Source: Acidimicrobiales bacterium (GTDB lineage Bacteria; Actinomycetota; Acidimicrobiia; Acidimicrobiales; Iamiaceae). From it: DNA of 46,445 bases. Location of the stretch: contig JAODBM010000196.1 in the NCBI GenBank assembly GCA_025463985.1, positions 1 to 46,445 of the forward strand, given 5' to 3'. Positions 23,928-29,644 of the stretch are shown here, one piece after another (position 1 is the first letter of the stretch; each line of letters starts with the position of its first letter). The notes below the pieces were generated by a model. That model ran no database searches. It had not been told where the DNA came from and worked only from the letters and a program-made list of their open reading frames with translations. The position numbers were made by a program, and so were the translations under genes.

Positions 23928-25091
23928 TCAATCCGGCTTGCGGCTGTTCAGCAGGCGGTCCCAGGCCTCCACGGCGTGGGGCAGGGACTCCCTCACCGGG
24001 TGGCGGTAGATCTCGGTTGTGCGGGTGTCGGTGTGACCCGCGAGGTCGGCGACCTTGACCAGGTCGTCGAGCTGGTCGGCAACCAGGGACACGAAGGAGT
24101 GGCGCAGCTCGTAGGTGGTCCAGTCCTCGCCGAGGCCAGCGCGCTTGCAGAGGCGCTTGAAGGCGGTGCGGAGGTTGCTCATCGTCATCGGCGTGCCGCG
24201 GTTGCTGGGGAAGACAAAGCCCTCGGCGTCGTAGAGGCCGAGGAGCTTCTGCTCCATGCGGTGCCGCGCCAGCGCGGCGACCAGCAGCGGGTGGAGGGCG
24301 AGGGTGCGCTTGCTGCGCTCGGTCTTCGGAGCCGCCTGCCCCACGTACTTGTCGCCCAGCTCGAGCGATCGCTCCTCCACCCGGAGGCACGGCGACTCCG
24401 AGTCGATGTCGACGAAGGGCCACCGCAGGCCGGCCAGCTCGCCGGGGCGGAGCCCGCACATCAGGCCCGTCAGCCACATCGCCGGCTTCGGGTCGTCGGG
24501 GATGCCGTCGACCAGCAGCTTCTCGACCTGGTCGAGGGTGAAGGCCTTGCGCCGCTTCTGCGGTCGGATCGCGGGCAGCAGCACGTCGGCGGCCGGGTTC
24601 CTGCGGATCCGCCGCGTGCGCACCCCGTGCTGGCAGGCCTGGTTGAGGTAGTTCCAGGTGTGGTCGATCGTCGTCGACGCGTAGCTCTTCTTCGCCATGT
24701 CCTCGAACAGGCGCTCGAGTCGCTCGGTCGACGTCTGGTCCACCCGCAGCTGCCCGATCACCGGCAGCACCCGCGCGTACAGCGCCTGGTGGGCAACCTC
24801 GATCGTCTTCGGCGACTTCGCCCGTGCGTGGCGGGACTTGCGGGTCGGCGAAACGTTCGGGCAGTCGGCCTCGAACCACGCGTCGACGACCTCTTCGAAC
24901 GTGCCCTGCCGCACATGGCGTCGCTCTGGCAGTCGGTCGTGGTCTCGCAGCGCGAGCAGCTCCTCGAGGTCGTCCTGCGCGTCGCGCTTGTTGACCCGCT
25001 CGACCTTGCGCCGCGACCCGTCGGGGAACCCGACCCAAGCCATCCACCGCTTCTTCTGCTCGTTCCAGCGCACGGACGGCTTGGCCGGCAT
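23928..25091 (-). CDS. Tyrosine-type site-specific integrase
   Basis: A 387-residue phage-type integrase. The N-terminal part (RWNEQKKRWMAWVGFPDGSRRKV) is the arm-binding domain, residues about 62-160 the SAM-like core-binding domain and 180-385 the catalytic domain. Catalytic residues: Arg215 (MCGLRPGELAGLRW), Lys256 (PKTERSKR), Arg330 (YELRHSF), His353 (LAGHTDTR) and nucleophile Tyr362 (TTEIYRHP). The usual first His of HxxR is Tyr327, a substitution I believe also occurs in other actinobacterial integrases. Start ATG 25091 has GAGGTGG seven bases upstream; an ATG at 25190 would run through the repeat cluster. The promoter region holds TGCTACGTC repeats and, beyond a hairpin, a displaced 3' end of tRNA-Ala, the probable attachment core. 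Confidence 0.93.
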   Translation of the reverse strand: MPAKPSVRWNEQKKRWMAWVGFPDGSRRKVERVNKRDAQDDLEELLALRDHDRLPERRHVRQGTFEEVVDAWFEADCPNVSPTRKSRHARAKSPKTIEVAHQALYARVLPVIGQLRVDQTSTERLERLFEDMAKKSYASTTIDHTWNYLNQACQHGVRTRRIRRNPAADVLLPAIRPQKRRKAFTLDQVEKLLVDGIPDDPKPAMWLTGLMCGLRPGELAGLRWPFVDIDSESPCLRVEERSLELGDKYVGQAAPKTERSKRTLALHPLLVAALARHRMEQKLLGLYDAEGFVFPSNRGTPMTMSNLRTAFKRLCKRAGLGEDWTTYELRHSFVSLVADQLDDLVKVADLAGHTDTRTTEIYRHPVRESLPHAVEAWDRLLNSRKPD

Positions 25092-25125
25092 CTTCCGCCA
25101 CCTCAGGACCTCGTCGGCCCCCGAC

Positions 25126-25169
25126 GACGTAGCAGTGCCCGGGATTGCTACGTCCGAAACTGCTACGTC
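25126..25169. repeat. Three copies of TGCTACGTC upstream of the integrase
   Basis: TGCTACGTC lies at 25146-25154 and 25161-25169, and its reverse complement GACGTAGCA at 25126-25134. The first two copies form an inverted pair with 11 bases between; the last two are direct, 15 bases apart. Placed between the integrase start and the tRNA-tail repeat, they fit arm-type integrase sites or an autoregulatory operator. Confidence 0.6.
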
Positions 25170-25191
25170 GGCCGGTCCTTGCGGGGTCAAG

Positions 25192-25220
25192 AAAACCCCA
25201 GGCCTGTGACGTGGGGTTTT
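25192..25220 (-). terminator. Intrinsic terminator attached to the displaced tRNA-Ala 3' end
   Basis: AAAACCCCA (25192-25200) pairs perfectly with TGGGGTTTT (25212-25220) around an 11-base loop. Read on the minus strand it follows directly after the displaced tRNA end and its CCA, and closes with TTTT, as expected for the original tRNA-Ala terminator. It also ends in TTTT on the plus strand and so could act both ways. Confidence 0.7.
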
Positions 25221-25221
25221 G

Positions 25222-25236
25222 GTGGAGACGATGGGA
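25222..25236. repeat. Attachment-site core: displaced copy of the tRNA-Ala 3' end
   Basis: GTGGAGACGATGGGA here is identical to 26761-26775, the 3' end of tRNA-Ala(UGC). On the minus strand this copy continues into CCA and a terminator, whereas the resident tRNA does not. This is the usual scar of integration at a tRNA 3' end. Confidence 0.78.
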
Positions 25237-25662
25237 CGGTTTCGCGAACGCCGTGCCGACCTCCTGCTAGTGACGCAGCTTTGGCAGGCTTGGACGAGCT
25301 GCCCTGGGACCGCCGTCGTAAGGCAGCCGACGGCCAGTCGGACTCAACGTCGGCTGGGGCCGACCGAGGTCACCGAGCTGGCATCTGCCTATGAGGCCGG
25401 CGCCACCTTGGAACAGCTGACCAGCCAGTTCGCGATCCACCGCTCCACCGCATTCGCCCATTTGAACCGACGTGGCGTCTCACGCCGCCCAACGCCAGGG
25501 CTATCTCCCACTCAGCTGGATCAGGCCATCGATCTGTACATCAGCGGTGACTCTCTACTGAGCGTTGGTCAGGCACTGGGATTCAGCGCCAACACCATCC
25601 GCCGGTACCTGCTGTCAGCCGGCGTCAAGCTTCGCCCGAGGCGAGGCTGGAACAACCGGTGA
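25231..25662 (+). CDS. Helix-turn-helix protein resembling recombinase-associated DNA-binding proteins
   Basis: 143 residues from ATG 25231. Two helix-turn-helix units are visible: RRLGPTEVTELASAYEAGATLEQLTSQFAIHRSTAFAHLNRRGVS and LSPTQLDQAIDLYISGDSLLSVGQALGFSANTIRRYLLSAGVKLR. Double HTH proteins of this type in Actinobacteria often accompany or derive from serine recombinases and transposases. The ATG and its GGAG are supplied by the tRNA-tail repeat itself, so the reading frame was probably joined to this start by integration, and the first 45 residues look like a remnant. Function is unknown beyond likely DNA binding. Confidence 0.6.
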   Translation: MGRFRERRADLLLVTQLWQAWTSCPGTAVVRQPTASRTQRRLGPTEVTELASAYEAGATLEQLTSQFAIHRSTAFAHLNRRGVSRRPTPGLSPTQLDQAIDLYISGDSLLSVGQALGFSANTIRRYLLSAGVKLRPRRGWNNR

Positions 25663-25727
25663 GGGTGCGACGCTCGGGCATCGCCCGTAACGGTCCCGAG
25701 CAGGCGAGCGCGAACTACCTAGAGGCG

Positions 25728-26570
25728 TCAGCAGGTCACCTCGAGATGGAACGGCAGGTTGACACTGTTCCCGGCCGAGTCGGTTGTTACCACATATACC
25801 CTGTTGTTGCCGTCGTTGCTGAGCGCGGTGGACACCTGGCCCATGACGACGCCGTACCCCGAATCGCTCACGACCGCTTCGAAGGCGCAGCTTCTGATGT
25901 CGCGGTCGAACTCCACATCCTTGGCGCCTTGGCCACGCTTGGATATGCCGGTCACGCGTGATCCCCGGGCCAGGGTGCCGTCGGCGTTGACCACCGCGGC
26001 GAGCGGCTTCACGAAGTAGCCGTCGACGTCGATCACGACGTAGGTGGCGGATTGAAACGTCTCGACGCCGAGCTCCTTGGCATCTGAGCCGATGGCCACC
26101 GCGCCGGTGTTGGAGATGTTGAACGCCTTCACGTAGTTCAGGAACGTGGCCGTGGGTATCTCTCCACCGGTGGGGAACACCCGCATGTAGCCGGTTCCTT
26201 GGGCGAAGATCGCGCTGAACGTCGCCTCGATCGAGGTGGCCGCGTCGGGGATGCCGCACCCGCCGGATTTGCCACCCTGGAGGGCGAAGCTGGCTCCGGT
26301 GCCCCGCACCGCGAAGTCGCGTACGCCGGCCGGGCCGGGCTGAACGCGCCCCTGAGGGGTGAGGCGGGTGTCGACGAGCCGGCATGGCGTGATCGGAACG
26401 AAATGACTCTCGGTGATGCCCGCACCTAGGTCACGGCCCACAGTCGAGGCGGCTGCGGCGGGTGGGCCGGCATTGTCGCGACCGGCGCTGGACTGGGCCC
26501 AAGCCGTCGTCACCCCACCGCCGAGAACCATCGCCACCGCCACCACCGCGGCCTTCTGCCAGTTCCTCAT
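25728..26570 (-). CDS. Secreted protein with PCRLVDTR domain
   Basis: A 280-residue protein with a signal peptide (MRNWQKAAVVAVAMVLGGGV ending TTAWA). The mature part opens with FVPITPCRLVDTRLTPQGRV, the signature of a beta-rich domain common in secreted proteins of Actinobacteria and Acidobacteria, followed by EATFSAIFAQGTGYMRVFPTGG, ATFLNYVKAFNISNTGAVAIG and SATYVVIDVDGYFVKP. The C-terminal 90 residues (from about 190) form a separate segment ending in a Cys. Strong ribosome site: GGAGGG eight bases before ATG 26570. The function of the domain is not established. It lies between tRNA-Ala and the displaced tRNA end, and so was probably acquired. Confidence 0.75.
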   Translation of the reverse strand: MRNWQKAAVVAVAMVLGGGVTTAWAQSSAGRDNAGPPAAAASTVGRDLGAGITESHFVPITPCRLVDTRLTPQGRVQPGPAGVRDFAVRGTGASFALQGGKSGGCGIPDAATSIEATFSAIFAQGTGYMRVFPTGGEIPTATFLNYVKAFNISNTGAVAIGSDAKELGVETFQSATYVVIDVDGYFVKPLAAVVNADGTLARGSRVTGISKRGQGAKDVEFDRDIRSCAFEAVVSDSGYGVVMGQVSTALSNDGNNRVYVVTTDSAGNSVNLPFHLEVTC

Positions 26571-26690
26571 GGAATGCCCTCCGTGATCACAATCCCGAAG
26601 GCGGACCCCCCGGAGCCAAGCGCAGCCTAAGAACCCCCGCGGATCACCGCTCAGCCGTTGAGCCGGGGCCCCACCCCGCACGTGCCACCC

Positions 26691-26732
26691 CAGGTAACGC
26701 GTGCCGCGCAGCAGGTAACGCGTGCCGCGCAG
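26691..26732. repeat. Perfect 21-bp tandem duplication beside the attachment site
   Basis: The 21-base unit starting CAGGTAACGCGTGCC occurs at 26691-26711 and again, with no gap, at 26712-26732. It ends 28 bases from the tRNA repeat at 26761. Its position fits arm-type integrase sites; it could also be a promoter-region duplication for the secreted protein gene. Confidence 0.85.
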
Positions 26733-26761
26733 GCAAGACGTTGTAGTTCTCACAACATTCG

Positions 26762-26835
26762 TGGAGACGATGGGAATCGAACCCACGACCCCCTGCTTGC
26801 AAAGCAGGTGCTCTAGCCAACTGAGCTACGTCCCC
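26762..26835 (-). tRNA. tRNA-Ala(UGC)
   Basis: The minus strand folds as a 74-base tRNA: acceptor GGGGACG/CGTCTCC with discriminator A, D-arm AGCTCAGTTGGCTAGAGCA-like, anticodon arm CCTGC-TTTGCAA-GCAGG with anticodon TGC, and T-arm containing GGTTCGATTCC. CCA is not encoded: the A is followed by CGAATG. The displaced copy at 25222 has the CCA instead, and tRNA-Ile in this window also encodes CCA. Confidence 0.96.
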
Positions 26836-26955
26836 GGGTGGTGGCGGGTGCCGTCCCGCTTGGTGCGGCGGCGCCCGGCCCGAGAGCCTGAGGTTACCGG
26901 GTTGCCTCATGGTGGCTGGCCGACCGGGGACGCGTCACCGTGGCACCCTCGCACC

Positions 26956-27522
26956 ATGACGAACGACAGCGACCTCGAGCCGATCGTGGGGGACGGGTTC
27001 GAGCTCGTCCTCGTGCCCTACGAGCTGCTCCGCCAGGTCGCGGCCGGCCAGGGCGCCGCCGACGAGTGGTCGGCGTTGGGCGTGGAACCGCCGACGGACC
27101 TCCTCGTGACCACGTTGCCGGCCGCACGACGGGTGCGACAGGTCGAGGCTGACCCGTCGGTGGCCCCGTGGCTCACCCGGTTCTTGGTCGTTCGGAACGG
27201 GGACGCCTGGGGACGCATCGCCGGACACGTCGGGGGTCATGACCGACCCGACGACCGGGGCATGGTCGAGATCGGCTACACCCTCGATCCGGCCCACCGG
27301 GGGCACGGGCTCGTCACCCGTGCCGCAGCCGCGTGGTTCGACTGGGCCGCTCAGCGTGGTGGGCGGGTCGCACGCATCCAGACCGTGCCCGACAACACGC
27401 CGTCGCTCGCCGTCGCCAGGCGTCTGGGCCTCGTGGAGGTCGGCGAGGCGTGGGACGAGGATGACCAGGTCTGGGAGCGGGTGCTCGAGGCCGAGCTGCC
27501 CCTGCACGATCGCCCAGGCTGA
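26956..27522 (+). CDS. GNAT-family N-acetyltransferase
   Basis: 188 residues from ATG 26956. The GNAT core is clear: PWLTRFLVVRNGDAWGRIAGHVGGH, VEIGYTLDPAHRGHGLVTRAAAAWFDWA with the acetyl-CoA loop HRGHGL, RIQTVPDNTPSLAVARRLGLVEVGEAWDEDD. This pattern is that of the RimJ/ribosomal-protein type acetyltransferases with small-molecule or N-terminal targets. Frame continues upstream across the tRNA region, but nothing there is coding. First backbone gene to the right of tRNA-Ala, and convergent with the membrane protein gene. Confidence 0.88.
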   Translation: MTNDSDLEPIVGDGFELVLVPYELLRQVAAGQGAADEWSALGVEPPTDLLVTTLPAARRVRQVEADPSVAPWLTRFLVVRNGDAWGRIAGHVGGHDRPDDRGMVEIGYTLDPAHRGHGLVTRAAAAWFDWAAQRGGRVARIQTVPDNTPSLAVARRLGLVEVGEAWDEDDQVWERVLEAELPLHDRPG

Positions 27523-27547
27523 GGGCGCCGCCTGGCCTTGGCAGGAT

Positions 27548-28087
27548 CTAGCTGAAGAGCCCGACGATGCCCGAGTAGGTACCGACGAAGCCGACCGCGA
27601 AGATCGCCGACGACAGGAGCGCGACCGGCACCATCGACCCGCGGCGGCCGCTGAAACGGACCATCCAGGTCGTGAGCACGCCACCGAGCATCACGCTCCC
27701 GACGACGAACCCCAGCACCGACGCGGCGCCCATGAGCGAGCCGCCGACCCGACCCCGCCGTCCGAGGGCCTGGCGTTCGAGCCACCTGGCCATCCGGCTG
27801 GGCGTACCGGTCGTCGACCGGTCATAGGCGCGCACGGCCAGGAGCGCGAGCGCCACGCTGCCGCCGAAGTAGGCAGGGGCCAGCACCACGAACGCGACGC
27901 CGGGCCCCCACCACCGGGTCGCGGCCAGCACGGGCGCCGCGAACAGCAGGTCGTCCCACAGATAGACGACGATCACGCCGAGCGTCGCGCCCGCGATGCC
28001 AGCGCGCCGCCACCCGTTTCTCGGCGACGCGGCCGCGCCCGGGGAGGCCGCGATCGCGGCATCTCGGTCCCCTCTGGCCTCGACCAT
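27548..28087 (-). CDS. Small four-helix membrane protein, unknown
   Basis: 179 residues from ATG 28087: a charged head (MVEARGDRDAAIAASPGAAAS) and four hydrophobic helices at about 30-50, 55-78, 118-140 and 150-175, with a basic loop (RMARWLERQALGRRGRVGG) in the middle. A longer open frame to 28318 adds only low-complexity antisense sequence. No motif identifies it. Its resemblance is to short actinobacterial proteins of no assigned function. Confidence 0.6.
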   Translation of the reverse strand: MVEARGDRDAAIAASPGAAASPRNGWRRAGIAGATLGVIVVYLWDDLLFAAPVLAATRWWGPGVAFVVLAPAYFGGSVALALLAVRAYDRSTTGTPSRMARWLERQALGRRGRVGGSLMGAASVLGFVVGSVMLGGVLTTWMVRFSGRRGSMVPVALLSSAIFAVGFVGTYSGIVGLFS

Positions 28088-28295
28088 GCACCGAGCGTAT
28101 GGGATCGGCTCGCGAAGAATCGCCACACTCGCGGCAGGTGACCGGCCGGCCTGGCCGTGAGGGGTTCGGCGCGCTCCCAGCGGCGACCGCGGAGCGTGCG
28201 GACCATCCCCGTTGCAGCACGCTTCGTCTCCTACCGTCGAGGGCGAAGTTCCGAAGCGCCACCGTTCCTCCGGGCGGAGAAAGCAGACGAAGGCC

Positions 28296-28991
28296 GTGAC
28301 ACTTCCAGCCAGGGTCACGATCGAGCGTTCGCTCGACGAGGCGACACGAGAGCGGTTCCTCGAGCTCTATCACGAGTCGTTTGCGCCGCTCGCTCCTCTC
28401 GCCGCAGCCCGGCAATCGTTCACCGACGACGAGTTCCGGATGGAAGCCGACCACCCCGACGTGCTGAAGGTCGTGGGCTGGCGCGGCGACGACATCGTCG
28501 CGCTCGCTCTGATCAGCACGAACCTCGATGTCGTGCCATGGATCAGTCCGGAGTTCTTCAAGCAGCAGTATCCGGATCAGTATGCGCGGCGCGCCATCTT
28601 CTACTACTCGACGTTGCTGGTCGTGCCCGAGGAGCGGGGCGGGCCCTGGGTGCACGCGATCACCGAGGCAGGGGCGTTGATGACCGCGACCCACGATGGC
28701 CTCGTCGCCTTCGACTGCTGCCGCTTCACGAAGGACGAGGTGCAGCTCCCGGAGATGATCTACGCCATCAGCAACATGTACGCGGTGGTGGAGCCGGTCG
28801 AGATCGACGTGCAGCACTACTACGCCTACGTCACCCGCGGCATCCGTGAGATCGACCTGCGCGACAAGAAGAGCCACGGCGTCGACATCAGCCTCGAAGC
28901 TCGCGGCGAGCTGCCGACCTCGACCGGGGCGTCCAGCGCGTCGAGCACCGACGCGAACCTCACGTCGCGTGGCCGCGGGGCCGGGTCATGA
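28296..28991 (+). CDS. GNAT-fold-like protein coupled to arginine decarboxylase
   Basis: About 231 residues from GTG 28296 (a TTG at 28212 is also open). The body reads ERSLDEATRERFLELYHESF, FRMEADHPDVLKVVGWRGDDIVALALISTNLDVV, FYYSTLLVVPEERGGPWVHAITEAG, and FDCCRFTKDEVQLPEMI. The order of helices and strands resembles acyltransferases of the GNAT superfamily, but the acetyl-CoA loop is not canonical, so the assignment is tentative. A Ser/Thr-rich tail follows. It ends in ATGA overlapping the start of the pyruvoyl-dependent arginine decarboxylase by four bases, so the two are made together. A role in modifying agmatine or arginine, or in processing the decarboxylase, is inference. Confidence 0.6.
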   Translation: MTLPARVTIERSLDEATRERFLELYHESFAPLAPLAAARQSFTDDEFRMEADHPDVLKVVGWRGDDIVALALISTNLDVVPWISPEFFKQQYPDQYARRAIFYYSTLLVVPEERGGPWVHAITEAGALMTATHDGLVAFDCCRFTKDEVQLPEMIYAISNMYAVVEPVEIDVQHYYAYVTRGIREIDLRDKKSHGVDISLEARGELPTSTGASSASSTDANLTSRGRGAGS

Positions 28992-29596
28992 GCACGCCGC
29001 GACGGCCCTCGGACAGCGAACGGAGCGCAATCGACCTCCGGCCTTCGGTCGAGGCTGCCGCCGAACGAGAGCGCACGCGGGCCGGCCTCCACATCACCGT
29101 GCGACGCGGCATCGGCCAGGGACCCACGCCGCTGGCCGCGTTCGATGCCGCGCTCCGGGTCGCCGGGGTCGCCGACCGCAACCTCCTGCCGCTCAGCTCG
29201 GTGATCCCGGCCAGCGCCCACGTCGATGTCCTGGAGATCGGTGCGGCCACCACCGATCCCGGTGGCACGTGGGGTGATCGCTTGTACGTGGTGATGGCGG
29301 TGGAGCACGTCGAGGTGCCCTCGCACCAGGCCTGGGCCGGCATCGGGTGGGTCCAGGACCCCGATTCGGGACGGGGGCTCTTCGTCGAGCACCACGCTGG
29401 CGATGCGTTCACCGTGCAGCGTGACATCGACGCCAGCTTGACGTCGCTGGCTGAGGGACGGCCCGGGCTCAAGTTCGGTCCGCACCGGTCGATGGTTGCC
29501 GGTGCTACCTGCACCGATCGCCCGGCCTGCGCGCTCGTCATCGCCGCGTACCAAGCGTCTGCCTGGCAGGATGAACCGTTGATCGAGCTCGACTGA
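28988..29596 (+). CDS. Pyruvoyl-dependent arginine decarboxylase
   Basis: 202 residues. The PvlArgDC signatures are in order: HITVRRGIGQGPTPLAAFDAALRVAG, then DRNLLPLSSVIPASAHV with the self-cleavage pair Ser70-Ser71, whose second Ser becomes the pyruvoyl group. GDRLYVVMAVEHV and the AWAGIGWVQDPDSGRGLFVEHH stretch complete the fold. The enzyme converts arginine to agmatine without PLP, giving access to polyamines or acid resistance. The first 30 residues are an added charged extension. ATG overlaps the preceding stop (ATGA). No agmatinase or agmatine deiminase is nearby, so the fate of agmatine is not visible. Archaea and some Bacteria carry this type. Confidence 0.87.
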   Translation: MSTPRRPSDSERSAIDLRPSVEAAAERERTRAGLHITVRRGIGQGPTPLAAFDAALRVAGVADRNLLPLSSVIPASAHVDVLEIGAATTDPGGTWGDRLYVVMAVEHVEVPSHQAWAGIGWVQDPDSGRGLFVEHHAGDAFTVQRDIDASLTSLAEGRPGLKFGPHRSMVAGATCTDRPACALVIAAYQASAWQDEPLIELD

Positions 29597-29644
29597 TCTG
29601 CAGTCGTCTGACGGCTGAGGGGCACGAGGGCGAGACGAGGATTG

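Larger units (their letters stand above)
25222..26775. mobile_element. 1.55-kb segment delimited by tRNA-Ala 3'-end repeats
   Basis: The segment lies between two copies of the 15-base tRNA-Ala end. It contains a helix-turn-helix protein gene, a secreted protein gene and a 21-bp tandem repeat, but no recombinase. The integrase sits just outside, 130 bases beyond the left copy. Composition is less GC-rich (38 of 60 bases G or C in the sample 25381-25440). It may be a small non-autonomous insert, or what remains next to a second, left-hand element that carries the integrase. Confidence 0.55.

Noticed and set aside
22100-23930. Third copy of the tRNA-Ala 15-base core marking the left end of an integrase-bearing element
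   Set aside because: Read through the interval by eye and found no match; only the two copies at 25222 and 26761 are present.
26570-26786. Longer start for the secreted protein, running through tRNA-Ala
   Set aside because: The frame crosses the tRNA and the 21-bp repeats; the ATG at 26570 has a strong ribosome site and starts a proper signal peptide.
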